A DNA stretch of 64,000 nucleotides from contig OZ024875.1 of NCBI GenBank assembly GCA_964017185.1, positions 65,405,043-65,469,042 of the forward strand, written 5' to 3'. Source of the stretch: Rugalucina vietnamica (Eukaryota; Mollusca; Bivalvia; Lucinida; Lucinidae). Positions 1-11,420 of this stretch are shown here, one piece after another. The translations under genes and the position numbers were made by a program. How positions within the stretch are numbered: position 1 is the first letter of the stretch; each line of letters opens with the position of its first letter. The notes below the pieces were generated by a model, which worked only from the letters and a program-made list of their open reading frames with translations, was not told the DNA's origin and did not search any database.

Positions 1-474
1 TGGTACAAAACTGCTTTGGAGCATCGCGGCCAACTTCACCAGGTTAAATTTCAGAAACTGAGAAAACCGATGAAAGAACTCACTGCAAAACTTCAAAATT
101 ATGTCGGTCGCTCTGAGAGGAGGGACGAGTCTATTTCGTTTGACTTTGACGAGTCTGGCACACACTATTCATGTGAAGCCGCGAAAACCAAAGACTTTCT
201 AAAGAATATGCTTGATTTATACATCGAAATGCATCAAATTGCGGAGCATGTAGCAGTGTACGAAGAAACAACCAAGCCAGGCAGAGACATAATCCTCCAC
301 GTGAAACATGTAACTAATCGAATGACAGCTCTGTCTGTGTTTATTTATGACTTGTTACAAAATGGGGCTAGTTTTGATCCCAAACATGTGTTAACAAGAC
401 TAAAAGATATTCGATTTCATGCACGAAAATGTATAACTAGAATTGTAAAATGTATCAGTCGAATAGAATCTTAA
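1..474 (+). CDS. 3' part of an unrecognised helical protein (partial, runs off the left edge)
   Basis: The reading frame is open from base 1 (WYKTALEHRG...) to a TAA at 472-474, so the true start or an upstream splice site lies outside the window. A TTG at 16 is not a credible start. The roughly 157 visible residues are rich in K, R, E, H and L and look almost entirely alpha-helical, with three or four amphipathic segments (for example residues around TKDFLKNMLDLYIEMHQIAE and the basic C-terminal helix ending CISRIES). There are three Cys, two of them in the last helix (KCITRIVKCIS), and no transmembrane segment. Codon use is ordinary, without the stops and frameshifts of the surrounding repeats, so this is probably a real terminal exon. 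I do not recognise the family. A short helical-bundle secreted protein is one guess, resting only on composition. Confidence 0.55.
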   Translation, partial: WYKTALEHRGQLHQVKFQKLRKPMKELTAKLQNYVGRSERRDESISFDFDESGTHYSCEAAKTKDFLKNMLDLYIEMHQIAEHVAVYEETTKPGRDIILHVKHVTNRMTALSVFIYDLLQNGASFDPKHVLTRLKDIRFHARKCITRIVKCISRIES

Positions 475-515
475 ACATCAGGAAACAATGCCCATGTACT
501 TTATATTAAGCCCCG

Positions 516-517
<2 letters not shown>

Positions 518-600
<83 letters not shown>
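518..600. repeat. (AT)n microsatellite
   Basis: About 80 bases of uninterrupted AT dinucleotide directly abut the first family-1 foldback MITE and appear to have replaced its left end. Confidence 0.95.
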
Positions 601-603
<3 letters not shown>

Positions 604-605
<2 letters not shown>

Positions 606-838
606 AACTCAGGGATAGAGGGGTATACGTATTTTCTTATTTTTCCTCCAAAACATAGATTGTAGGTACTCGTTAGAACCGCCTCAACGAGGCGGTTCTA
701 ACGTGTACCAACAATCTATGCTTTGAGCTAACTATTGAAAATATATAAAAAAAACTTTCAGGTGAAAAAAGCTCAACTTTCATTTTTTTAAAGCTAAAAA
801 ATATCTGTTTATTGCATGGGCAAGTTTTCGTTATGAAA
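604..838 (+). mobile_element. Family-1 foldback MITE, copy a
   Basis: This copy shows the family landmarks: GGGGTATAC, a hairpin core around 655-720 (ACATAGATTGT ... ACAATCTATG with an AGAACCGCCTC / GAGGCGGTTCT stem), then the right end TTGCATGGGCAAGTTTTCG. The left TIR (AAAACATGTCCGTG) is missing, apparently lost into the AT microsatellite. No coding capacity. Confidence 0.8.
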
Positions 839-1341
839 TGTTGCAAATGTTGGAGCTTGAGACAAGTATTAATAATTGCGAATTGTTAATACATGCATGT
901 GTGGTTGAATGCTTCCGACAAATTAACATACATCGTCATTGTGATTTGTTGTAAAGTTAAAACATGAAAATGTTCGAGCCACATTGTAAAATAATTGAAC
1001 AGACCTGATATCTACCAATCATTACTGAGTTATCGCAGTTTATTGAATATCTACAAGTACATGTATACTTTGTACCGGTGCTTTGTAGAGAGTATGTCAT
1101 TTAATATAAAAAAATATCATTTAGAATAAACAAGAAAATTATAGCATGTTCTTAGTAACATGCTATACGGAGGGGTTCATAGTGTAACAGTGGTAGTCTT
1201 TTCAGCCATAGTTATAGTAGTTTCCATATAATGGTAGTTTGCTTCCAGTTACTAGTTCGTTTTCCATTGTAGTAGGATACCTCGTGTGTCAGTCAATTTC
1301 ATCCATGATGACCCGAAATGACCCTTTAGCCACGATGACCC

Positions 1342-1459
1342 GAATTGACCCTTACACCGGTTTGCATTCGCCATTATTGCCTTGTATTGATAATTTCTAT
1401 AATTATCAATACACCATCATTTCTTGTTAAAAGATATATTTTAATTATATCTTTTCTAG
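1342..1459 (+). repeat. 118-bp perfect direct repeat, copy 1
   Basis: Identical by eye over 118 bases to 1661-1778 (offset 319). It contains two small stem-loops, TTGATAATT...AATTATCAA and AAAGATATA...TATATCTTT. No coding potential is recognised. Confidence 0.9.
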
Positions 1460-1660
1460 GTATGTGATAGTTTATTTATTCTTCTTTGTAATCAAGTATA
1501 TTTTGCTTAGAAATCATGTTGTTAAGTTTGTGAATTTTGTACTTTTCTAAATGTTTTCATTCAATTGGCGGATTATGCATCGTTCATTTGTGTTATGTTT
1601 AGCTCACCGTGTGTAAACAACGCATAACGTAAACAATGTAGTATTTTGATAACTTGAATT

Positions 1661-1778
1661 GAATTGACCCTTACACCGGTTTGCATTCGCCATTATTGCC
1701 TTGTATTGATAATTTCTATAATTATCAATACACCATCATTTCTTGTTAAAAGATATATTTTAATTATATCTTTTCTAG
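1661..1778 (+). repeat. 118-bp perfect direct repeat, copy 2
   Basis: Second identical copy of the 1342-1459 sequence. Identity ends sharply at GAATTGACC on the left and TTTTCTAG on the right. Confidence 0.9.
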
Positions 1779-3530
1779 TATCATCCTTTGACCAGATGTA
1801 GACGTTCGCCATTAAACCACTGTTTCATTGAGATCTGGCTTTGTGGATTCTTTTCGGTCCTATAACGAGCCCGGATTAGTACGTCCCGGTTACAATAGAA
1901 ATTTGGAAGCTTAAAATAATACTAGATTGTGATAGAAGTCTACACTGACAAGAAGAGTGATTCCTTTAGTAACGTATAGTGCATTTTGATACCAAATAAA
2001 ACAGATACTGTGTTATACCGTGAATGGTTTCATCACCACGTCTGAAAACTGTTGACTTGACCTTTAAAACTTAAAACACACATATGTAAAATTCCATCAG
2101 CAAAGGGAGTTTTATTCAAAATTCAAACATATATGCTTGCTGTCTGATTGACTCAAAGTTGTTTAACCTGATTAGATTCTCTGAGTCTCCAAACAAAGAT
2201 TTGAAATATATGATGAAAGTTTGATTTTGCTAGAGCCAATCAGAATAATACTAAATATCACAGAAGCAAGCAATAATGGAAGGGCAATGTGAATCCAGTA
2301 TGGTTCGAATTTTATAAACCTGTGCTATAAATATAATTCAAATCTAAGGTTGTGTGACATAAGCCAAAACTGCTAGCACGTGACCCTAATGGTATAATCT
2401 TAAAAGTGAGGTTAAACTGAACCCCCATGAGGCTTGGTTATGTGTAGTGTGATCCAGACTTTGCCTTAGCTGTTGGTTTGTAAGTAACACTGGCAAAATA
2501 TCTCGGACATTCACCTAGATAAACTCTATTTTCCGTGACAAAAATGTGAAATAATACATGTCTGTCGACACGTTACATTTCAAGTTGACGTTTTCTGTGA
2601 ACATACTTTCAAAACTTAAAAAAAAAGCCACATAGTTGAAACAGAAAAGAAATGAATCAAAAGTTTCCGAATTCCCCAAATTTTTTCCTAAAATCTGATA
2701 TATCTTTTGTGAACTTTTGCACTACAGCAATTTAGACATTTTGTCACCACTTGAAATTACAAACGGTTGCATTTTAAGAGTTCGATCAATATCAATATAT
2801 TTTGTGTGGCGTCGTGTGACGTAGCATAAATCCGTGCTGTAAGGAATCCGGTTGCATGACGGATACATGTGTGCAGGGTGCAATAATTCTTCGGGTACGG
2901 TTTTCTTGCGTTCTAAGTAAATCACAGTATTGTTGTGTACATAAAATTATTTACATGCTACTATAGACTATGTGGTGACCCATGATTAGTTTTGTAGCTA
3001 TGGTATTATCTATGTCCGTTCCGGACAGTATCGGTTCGTTAATCCGGTAATTCGTGATACCGCATGTCAATCATCATGTACAGCGGACGTGAAAGAGAAC
3101 ACTGTATTGGAAACAACATAATTTCATATGGATCGTTTTCCGATAAAAACCGATAAATAGGTCAACGAGAGAGTTCGTCCAAATCTTATACTTTAAAAAC
3201 ATTTGAAACTAAGCATCTCTAGATAATATCATTAAACAATACATCACCAGTTTAATTTTATCATAAGCATCGTATGTACTGATCTTGATAGCGTAAAGAA
3301 CATAGATTTATTTATCGAAGTGAAAGTGACAAAAATGGCCGACAAAACAAACACTAGCCTAGTCTAGCGTCGAAGTGCATGAGGCCCAAGAAAGGGAATT
3401 CAATATCGTGTATAGAAACAGAAATGAAAATGCACCTTCATAACCCCTTAAGGAGCCTTATTACGTCAAATGATTGACAGAATACTGAAAACATATGGAG
3501 AGGTCAATACTACGGCTAATGGCTTCCCTC
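1779..3530. other. Intergenic stretch, nothing recognised
   Basis: AT-rich sequence without a convincing exon, RNA gene or repeat family shared with the rest of the window. Open frames are short and lack domain signatures. A poly-A tract follows at 3533-3569. Confidence 0.5.
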
Positions 3531-3669
3531 CAGAAAAAAAAAGAAAAAAAAAAAAAAAAAAAAAAAAAGACCTTGGTTTATTTGAGCTGTTTATTCCCCT
3601 CCCCTCTCTTTAGTTCTTTAGGTTAAGAAGGGGATAATCTAGTTTTCCCGAAATAAATAAGAATTAAAA

Positions 3670-3899
3670 GACGTGAGAAAACCGGTCTTTGGGGTTTCCG
3701 ACCAGGCCCGACACTAACCGGCCTGTAGAGCAACACAAGAAGGTTAGAACTCGAAATTTCGGCTCTAACAAGAAGAAGGGTTGCACTATCCTTGTAGCGA
3801 AAACAATGGCGCTGATCAGCTGTGCGTTACTGCACATCTGATCTGCGCCTTTGTTTTCGCACAGGCGAAAATTCGATTTTCTCATGACGCGGCTCATTG
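3670..3899 (-). mobile_element. Family-2 foldback MITE, diverged copy
   Basis: Ends in GCGGCTCATTGG at the right and carries AACCGGTCTTTGGGGTTTCC at the left. The internal palindrome is CGAAAACAATGGCGCTGATC ... GATCTGCGCCTTTGTTTTCG (about 3797-3861). It is the same family as the cluster at 17.2-18.9 kb and is more diverged. Confidence 0.75.
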
Positions 3900-3910
3900 G
3901 TTATATAAAA

Positions 3911-4157
3911 CATTACGAAAACACGCCCATGCAATATACAGATATTTTTAAAGTTGTAAAAAATGAAAATTTTCAGTAGAAAGTTTTTGATATTTTTCTT
4001 ATTTTTGCTCAAAACATAGATTGTGGGTACACGTTAGTACCCACAATCTATGCTTTGGAGCAAAAATAAGAAAAATAGGTATAACACTGCATACCCCAGT
4101 TTGGCTATATAAAAGTGGGGTTCAATTGGGGTAGACATTACACGGACATGTTTTCCT
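3911..4157 (-). mobile_element. Family-1 foldback MITE, copy b
   Basis: Reverse orientation: starts at TACGAAAACACGCCCATGCA, carries the hairpin core (ACATAGATTGTGGGTAC / GTACCCACAATCTATG, about 4013-4053) and ends at CACGGACATGTTTTCCTGAT. Both TIRs are present, but the GC-rich inner stem is shortened. Confidence 0.85.
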
Positions 4158-4202
4158 GATGCACTGGCAAGTTAAAGTTAAAAAATTCTAAGCACACTTC
4201 CT

Positions 4203-4450
4203 TGACTTTGATGGGCAGTTTTTTCAGTTTAACATCATTTTCAAGATTATTTCAGCTTATATGAGACGGGCCAATCAGTAGGCGGGACAAAAACGGGAGA
4301 ACCCCAAGAAGAAAAAGCCTGGGGCACCCGCAAACAGAAATTGGCTTGCCTCACATGTACCCCGTGTGGGCTCGAACCCACACCAGACGCAGCGGTGAGA
4401 TAGTTAAGTGCAGTTGAAATATCAGCGCTTTTAACCACTCGGCCACGGGG
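4203..4450 (-). mobile_element. tRNA-derived SINE
   Basis: Read on the minus strand, the head is tRNA-like: a box A region TGGCCGAGTGGTTAAAAGC, a box B GGTTCGAGCCC, and CCCCGTG/CACGGGG acceptor-like arms. A non-tRNA body follows to about 4203, passing AATGATGTTAAACTGAAA. The long insert between the boxes and the attached body make this a SINE and not a functional tRNA gene. The source tRNA is probably a Ser- or Leu-like type II molecule (inference). Confidence 0.75.
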
Positions 4451-4708
4451 ATGGGGTGGGGGCCGGGGGGGGGGGAGTGCTTTAAGAGGTTCATTGGTGT
4501 CTTCAATGGCTGCTAAAACTGTGAAGTTGATACATGATTATTTAAATGATCTTTTCGTGAAAGGAAGTTTTAAGATACTTCGAATGTTCAAATGTTCGCT
4601 ATTGATAAATTGATATATAGGCCACAACATGAGAAAATATACCTTCGGACATTTTTTGAATAAATAATAATAATAGTAATGATAATAATAATATAATAGT
4701 AATGAGAA

Positions 4709-4838
<130 letters not shown>

Positions 4839-4849
4839 AAAAAAAACAC

Positions 4850-5160
4850 TGTTACTTTGAAGGTATAATGTTACTGGAGCCTATTAGTCTTTATTTGACC
4901 AGACTCCCTACATGACTGAAAAATTGTTGACTGGGACGTTAAGCCTCAATATGAACAAAGACTATTCAAGTTATTTTGTGAGTTATGACCAATTTACTAT
5001 ATGAACCCTAAAGACGTCATTGTCCTGAAAAATGACGTCAAAGTTGCGTTAAACATTTCTGCATGCTAGTACAGATGCATTTGCTTAAAACTGATTAAGC
5101 GCTGGTCAGAACCCATTGTTAAGATAGCATTTCATCCTTACAGGCAATATGTCGAAATAA
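4850..5160 (+). repeat. Dispersed repeat, related in inverse orientation to 29.23-29.50 kb
   Basis: Blocks such as TGACCAATTTACTATATGAA, AAATGACGTCAAAGTTGC and GGTCAGAACC reappear reverse-complemented at 29270-29480. No coding content. Class unknown. Confidence 0.6.
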
Positions 5161-5344
5161 TTTTGTCTATTTTATGACGATGCGGTCGCTATGGTTCCGT
5201 TTAACAATTATAGATAAAAGAAAATTAAATATATATCATTATCAAAACAAGGGTTATAAAACAAATAATAACTCCAACAATTGAAAATGAACTCATTCAT
5301 TTGGTGACCATTACAATAACGGTGTTATTTCTATACAATTAAAA

Positions 5345-5400
5345 TGAACCTCGACGCGAGAAAACCGGTCTTCATGGTTTCCGACCAGGTCTGACACAAA
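5345..5400 (-). mobile_element. Family-2 MITE fragment
   Basis: One end only: GCGAGAAAACCGGTCTTCATGGTTTCCGACCAGGTCTGACACAAACC, matching the end of the 3670-3899 copy. The palindrome and opposite TIR are absent. Confidence 0.65.
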
Positions 5401-5527
5401 CCGTCCTATGAATACGTCATGAATGAAGGACAGCAACTCTTTTACTTCTTTATTACGTATAATTCCTTTGTATACTTCTTTCCCTTATACTATATACATA
5501 TAACCTGGCCTATAAGTTCAAGCGAAA

Positions 5528-5782
5528 TCATCAGGATATTATGTCCGTGCAATATACACCCCCTTACACCCCACTTTTATATAGCAAAATTGGGGTATGC
5601 AGAGGTATACCTATTTTCCTTATTTTTGTTCCAAAAATAGATTGTGGACACTCGTTAGAACGCCGAGGCGGTTCTAACGTATACCCACCATCTATGTTTT
5701 GAGCAAAAATATTAAAAATATCAAATTTTTTCTTATGAAAATTTCAATTTTTAATAAAGAAAACTTCTCTGTTTTCGTAATG
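5528..5782 (+). mobile_element. Family-1 foldback MITE, copy c
   Basis: Left end ATTATGTCCGTGCAATATAC, hairpin core around 5636-5697 (AGATTGTGGACAC ... AGAACG/CGTTCT-type stem ... CCACCATCTATG), right end TCTGTTTTCGTAATG. The core has several mismatches, so it is an older copy. Confidence 0.75.
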
Positions 5783-5927
5783 AAGAGACATTAGCAACAT
5801 AATTATGTTCAGTTAACATAGAAGGCCAATGACTTGTTTGAATTAAATATGAAAATCAAGCAAGAGGACACTAATCAGAAAAAACATTGACATCATGAAG
5901 AATATCATGATGAATAGTACCATCATG

Positions 5928-6163
5928 AAAACATGTCCGTGAAAAATATCCCCCCTTAAACCCTACTTTTATATAGAAAAACTGGGGTTTGCAGGAGTGT
6001 ACCTAATTTTCTTATTTTGATCCAAAACATAGATTGTGGGTACCCGTTAGAGCCCGAGGTGGCTCTAACGTGTACTCACAGTCAATGTATTGAGCATACG
6101 AGAAATAAATAAATAACTTCGTAAATAAGAAAAATAATCAAAATTTTCCCATTCGTAATGAGT
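5928..6163 (+). mobile_element. Family-1 foldback MITE, copy d
   Basis: Left TIR GAAAACATGTCCGTGAAAAA, core ACATAGATTGTGGGTACC...AGCCGAGGTGGCT..., right half diverged (ends near TTCGTAATGAG). Copy c lies 150 bp upstream in the same orientation. Confidence 0.7.
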
Positions 6164-6532
6164 ATATAGCTCTTTCCAAATGTCTAGCATCAACCAAAAC
6201 TAAAGGTAGACGTAGACAGAATAGAACAGAATGCATGGAGATTACAGCACAACCACCTTTGAACGGCCAGTGAAGAAATTACTGGAGAGCTTTAATAGAT
6301 TTTGGAGGCTACAAACTCTTGCTCTTGTTTCTTTTCTCTGATTTAACAACACAATTCCGTTATTAAAGCATCACAGTTTACAACACAGGTAAGCACGCCA
6401 ACCCCAAAAGATAATATCTAAATCGAGAAATATGGAACGCCAAAGCTGTCTTGTGGTAAGGAATAAAAACAATTGATTCACCATCATCATTATATCCTGC
6501 TCACATTTGATTTACTAATTATATATTGAATC

Positions 6533-6808
6533 AGGAAAACATGTCCGTGTATTGAATATCCACTCAAACCCCTCTTTTATATAGCAAAACTGGGGTATAC
6601 AGGGGTATACCTACATGTGTATTTTTGCTCCAAAACATAGATTGTGGGTACTCGTTAGAACCGCCTCGCCGAGGAGGTTCTTCCTGGTACCCACAATCTA
6701 TGCTTTGAGCAAAAATAAGAAAAATGTCAAAACATTTCTACTGAAAAATTTCATTTTTTAACAACTTTAAAAATCTCTGTATATTGCATAGGCGTGTTTT
6801 CGCAATGG
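6533..6808 (+). mobile_element. Family-1 foldback MITE, copy e
   Basis: Both TIRs are present: GGAAAACATGTCCGTG and ATTGCATAGGCGTGTTTTCG. The core hairpin runs 6636-6704 (ACATAGATTGTGGGTACTCG ... ACCCACAATCTATG). One of the better preserved copies, about 275 bp. Confidence 0.85.
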
Positions 6809-6910
6809 GTACTTGAAGTTAAGCGGCTGTCATGCTCAACTCAGTAGAAGGGCGAGGAGTGCGGCCATTTAATAAAAAAAAAAACAACAAAAAAAAACAA
6901 AACAAAAAAA

Positions 6911-7060
6911 AACTGATATCCTTTAAGAGCAGAGAGCATATCAATGAGAAAAGGGATGGGCCATACCGCGGTTTCGGCTGCTTAAGCCTCTTCAGTGCAT
7001 GTCCTTCAGTGGCACAGCAGATTTGGCAAAATGGAGCATTTGCAAGCAAGATAAGTGAGG
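6911..7060 (-). mobile_element. Retrozyme / PLE-type hammerhead unit, partial
   Basis: Minus-strand fragment of the roughly 377-bp hammerhead unit: the block around GATATCCTTTAAGAGCAG is followed by GAGAAAAGGGATGGGCCATA and a ribozyme remnant at 6958-7001. Unit sequence after the ribozyme (ATTTGGCAAAATGGAG) is present, then homology fades. Confidence 0.7.
6958..7001 (-). ncRNA. Hammerhead ribozyme remnant (type I)
   Basis: Minus strand: CUGAAGA, stem-loop II GGCU-UAAGC-AGCC, GAA, stem III ACCGCGGU, then A. The catalytic core is intact, but stem I (CAUGCA against UGGCCC) keeps only two pairs next to the core, so cleavage is probably lost. Confidence 0.65.
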
Positions 7061-7647
7061 AGCTCATTTTATTGAGCATGACACCGTGACATACAATGTA
7101 TAACACCTGAGCCTGTCACAGCATATATATTTTTGAGCGGTGTCAGTAAGAATACTTCATATAAAATAAATACTGACACTATTCTGATACCCAAATAAAC
7201 GAAGAACATATTTGATTAGGGAGAAGAAGAATGGCTGTCTAACTATTGATATACTTGGATTTTTTTCAATGTGCAGGGCAGTGCTTAGCTAAGCCCAGCC
7301 TTGGATGATTTCATTGTTGAGATAGGGTCCCAGAGCTGACAATGTATAATTGAGGTAAAGATGACTATGCTTGTTGTCTTTGTGCTATACCTGTGTTTCA
7401 CCTGAATGATTTCAAAATAGGTGAAGTGTATGGTAGACACACAAGAACATAAACATTTTGTTTCTAAAATATAACCATACTGCTACACTCAAATACATGT
7501 ATTTCTATCAAGTTAGCCAATGTCTCTATTTTTGTAAACAACTCTTTGCTTTACTGATGGTACATGACCGCAGTAGAAGGTCAATAAAGTACCATTCGAA
7601 AAAATGAAACGATTCGTAGAACCAGCTGATTTGACTTATTTTTCCTA

Positions 7648-7930
7648 CAAGGTCAGCTCGGTCAAATTAGCAGCAAATTTGCTGCATCAAAAACGGTCAA
7701 GTTAGCAGCAATTTTACTGCAGCAAAATCGGCCATGTTACACGTAGCAGCAAAAAGCAGTCAAGTTAACAGCAATTTTGCTTGCAGCGTTAGAATTAAAT
7801 TTGCAGCAGCAAAATACAGTCAAGTTAGCGGAAATTTTGCTGCAGCGAAATTGGTCAAGTAAGCAGCTATTTTGCTACAGCAAAAAACAGTCAAGTAAGC
7901 AGCAATTTCGCTTGCAGCAAACATTTTTGT
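7648..7930. repeat. Minisatellite, roughly 35-40 bp units
   Basis: About seven degenerate tandem units of the form GTCAAGTTAGCAGCAATTTTGCTGCAGCAAAA. GCAGCAAAATTGCTGC gives each unit local dyad symmetry. The words CTTGAC and GCTGCTGC recur in the neighbouring duplicated poly-T blocks at 8.4-8.9 kb. Confidence 0.85.
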
Positions 7931-8409
7931 CGCAGAATGTTTTGGCTTTAATCTAGGTGATAACACGTAAGAAAATGACATTTTTTGCCACAATCATATC
8001 TTTTCGATGTCACCTACGAAAAAAGTTCCATGTAAGTTGAAATGTTTGTCACCATTTTTTTATTATTTTATTCTTATTATTTTTTTTCTTTTTCGTCTGG
8101 CTGTGATCGCTATGTAGAAAATGATGATGAATGCTGCAACATAACTTTTCTATTCCTCATATTACCAACTTTACGGAAAATGTTGCTGATTTTTTTACAG
8201 TTTCGTCTGGCTGTGAGTGCTATAGGACGCGAATACTTATGCTGCAAACAAGAATTTTCTGTCCCACCCATAACATAGCTTAAGGACAAAAGTTTCCTGC
8301 CAACAGTAAAAGTGTCCATAGACTGGGTAATAGGTGGGATAAAAAACGTCTGTTTGTGATGACATTCATCATCTTATGGTGCTCATAGACAGACTTAAAT
8401 GAAAACGAG

Positions 8410-8531
8410 AGACCGAATTGTGCCGTAGCTCATCAGTGTAAGCTTCAAGATAGACGATGCTACTCTGGAGCCTTGTCTGTATGAACCATATTCAATAGGT
8501 GGCAAAAAGTTTCGCTACAGCTAACTTGACC

Positions 8532-8599
<68 letters not shown>

Positions 8600-8607
8600 T
8601 TTTTATT

Positions 8608-8639
<32 letters not shown>

Positions 8640-8860
8640 TTTTTTTTGCTGCTGCTGCTGCTGCAAACGACAGACCGAATTGTGCCGTAGCTCACCTTAG
8701 TCATTTGCTCATCAGTGTAAGCTTCAAGATAGACGATGCTACTCTGGAGCCTTGTCTGTATGAACCATATTTAATAGGTGGCACAGCTAACTTGACCGTT
8801 TTTTTTTTCATTATTATTATTATCATTTTTTTTGCTGCTGCTGCTGCTGCAACAGATTCA
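8410..8860. repeat. Tandem duplication with poly-T, (ATT)n and (CTG)n tracts
   Basis: Two copies of a block (about 8424-8662 and 8708-8850) share AGTGTAAGCTTCAAGATAGA, CTTGTCTGTATGAACCATAT and GCTAACTTGACCG followed by poly-T, ATT repeats and (GCT)4-5. The poly-T tract is about 63 nt in the first copy and about 9 nt in the second. Confidence 0.85.
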
Positions 8861-9329
8861 CTGCTAACTTTACTGAGCTGTCAGTAGCACTTTACAGATC
8901 CGTACTGTAGTTATTGCACTTTTTTCTGCCGCCTTCATTAGTAAATTAGTAATTTAAAGTAAGCCTGCATCATTTGATGTTTACCAGGCATTTACTAAGG
9001 GAATTTTCAATATGGTCATACATAAATACAGTCATGTAGTACAGAATATTTTTTTCTATGACAGTATGTGTTTACCCATCATTTTCAGTGCAGGAGGTTT
9101 AATTTTGACACTGATTGGTTCAACAATAACAAGTGGGTCAAAGTAACAGTCCAAGTGAGAACTACCTATTTTTAAATGTAATGATCAACTTTGTCATTGT
9201 CAATCAAAAATTGACAGGCTCCGCCCTGCACATTGAAAAAAATCAGACTATATAAAGCAACACAAACTACTATTGGTGTTGTTTTATTGCCTACAAAATA
9301 GTGTTGAATTTTATCTCAAAAGTACGATG

Positions 9330-11040
9330 ATAAATTATGTGCGGTCTATAAAAGTTAAAACTAAAGACTTAAGGGGGCTTATAACGAACTTTCTGATAAA
9401 ATAGGTACATGACACGGAATATCTTAGCTTTATCAGCATTTTGTAATTTTGAAAACTGTCGCAAGAAAATCGGTAGATTAGCCCCTGAATGACCACGCAA
9501 TGGGTCTACAACCTTGTAGATTTCGATCAAAACTATACACACCGTAAAATAATATTTTATGTCTTATACTTAAGCTTATTTATGTGCCTGTATAGCCTGG
9601 TTTGTGTCCGACCTTGTCAAAGATCAGAGAGGTATGCTTTATCGTGAAGTGGCTCATATAGGACAAGGGTCACTCTTATCTGTAGGTCGCCCAAACCACG
9701 CTGCATTTTAGACAATCTATTAGAAGGAAGAGACACTATAGGTAGGCATGTTTATTATTTCACTTTTTTGAACAAATCTAAACGCTTTAAAAAGAAGTCG
9801 CTTTATGCACATAGAATTTATATTTTCCCACATATTTGTTAATCGTAATTTGTAACGCGAATGGTGCTTCGTTTGGCATGTACAATGTACAAGTGCATGT
9901 AATTATTTCCTTTTGTTTTCACATCGAAATAAAACTTCACAAACCTTACCTTTTGATTCAAAGAAATGACACCTTTCGAAATTATTGAAGTCACGTATAT
10001 ATGCATATGATGATACAGAGATTCAAAATCGTATGTTGACAGCTATGACGGTATCTGATGCATTATCAAATGATGTTGAATAGCTCTTCAACTTTCGAAA
10101 CACTAAACCATAAAGGGAAATCCCAATAACAGTTTGGTGCTGAATATAGATGTATTACGGGTTAAACCTGCTATTTGCATGCAATTCTGTCGTGCGTTTC
10201 GTTTCGTTGCAGGGACCATTCTCGAAGAGATGGTGTGTCCAGAACATCTGTTGCTTCAATTGCAAAACCAAAGCTATAGTTTTTGGCCTCATAATGACCT
10301 CTAGCTGATCAAAATGTTCCTACTTTTTGATAGCTGTCAGATTTTGCTTTTACCCTAGTTCAAAGCTAATATTACTGCAACAAAAAGCACACGTCAGAAT
10401 ATTTTAAAGCTCTTTTTGAGATAGTTTATTTCTTTGAAATGTTAGGGAAAGGGTATAACTTATGACGAAGTCATGGACGTTTTCGAACAAAGATTTTTAA
10501 TTCCCAGCGAAATGCTTGTGGGAAAATTGACTTAGGATGAAACCTGGCGTATATTACAGAACTGGAAGTGGACGAGGCTGTTCTAGAACTCAGCACCAAC
10601 GATCTCAACAAATCACATGATATTACCAGAGACCAGACTCTGCCTAACCTTCCCAGTCAGAAAAACATGTCCGTGAAATGTATACCCCTTGAACCTCGCT
10701 TTTATAAAGAAAAACTGGGGTTTGCAGGGGTTTACCTATTTTTCTTATTTTTGCTCCAAAACATAGATTGCGGATACTCGTTAGTACCGCCTCGGCAATC
10801 TATGTTTTGAGCAAAAATAAGCAAACTATCAAAATTTTTCAGCTGAAAAATTTCAATTTTTAAAGCTAAAAAAATCATTGTTTATTGCATGGCCAAGTTT
10901 TCGAAACATGTATGTGACAGATTGCTCTACAAACTGACTTATGGACACGAATCATCTTAGACATTATATTACATGTTATACGTGAAATTTGAATAAATTG
11001 TACGAAAAGGAGTCCAGTCCTGAGGTTTTTATTTATAGCA
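9330..11040. repeat. Segmental duplication, copy 1
   Basis: Blocks in the same order recur at 11.24-13.86 kb: GATAAAATAGGTACATGAC (9396 and 11752), CTTATCTGTAGGTCGCC (9676 and 12169), GTATGTTGACAGCTATGAC (10031 and 12862), AATCATCTTAGAC (10945 and 13419). No gene content is recognised. Confidence 0.6.
10658..10905 (+). mobile_element. Family-1 foldback MITE, copy f
   Basis: Left TIR AAAAACATGTCCGTGAAATG, core with a shortened stem (10760-10805), right end TATTGCATGGCCAAGTTTTCG. Its left flank (CTGCCTAACCTTCCCAGTCA) is shared with copy g at 11421, so both derive from one insertion that was later duplicated. Confidence 0.8.
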
Positions 11041-11072
11041 TTTTTTTTTAAAGAATCACGAAGGAAGGACAC

Positions 11073-11130
11073 CAAATTATGCACCAGTCATTTGTATCCA
11101 CGGCCCCTCTGGGGCCGAGGAAAAGCGGGG
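11073..11130. mobile_element. Fragment of the TIR element found whole at 58056-58528
   Basis: Carries TGCACCAGTCATTTGTATCC followed by a GGCCCC...GGGGCC stem and AAAGCGGGGC, as at the left end of the 58-kb element. The other end is absent. Confidence 0.5.
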
Positions 11131-11420
11131 CGTTAGTAGTGTATTATGCAGATGAATTAGATGAAGCTGATGTCATGATTTTATAAGATTAGGATGATAA
11201 ACACATCCAATGATTTCATAAGATGAGCAGGCTAAGTTGATGCTATGATTTCAATTTTAATTCATACCTAAATTCTAGTGAGAAAATTGACTAAGGATGA
11301 AACCTGGCGTATATTACAGAACTAGAAGAGGACGCTGCTGTTCTAGAACTCAGCACCAAAGACCTCAACAAATCACATAATATTACCCGAAACCAGACTC
11401 TGCCTAACCTGCCCAGTCAG

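Noticed and set aside
604..840. microRNA-precursor reading of the family-1 hairpins
   Set aside because: Every copy has the same hairpin with TIRs around it. The repeat explanation is sufficient without small-RNA evidence.
4369..4450. Possible tRNA-Ser/Leu gene on the minus strand
   Set aside because: Boxes A and B are good, but the sequence continues into a repeated SINE-like body and the intervening region does not fold as a normal tRNA.
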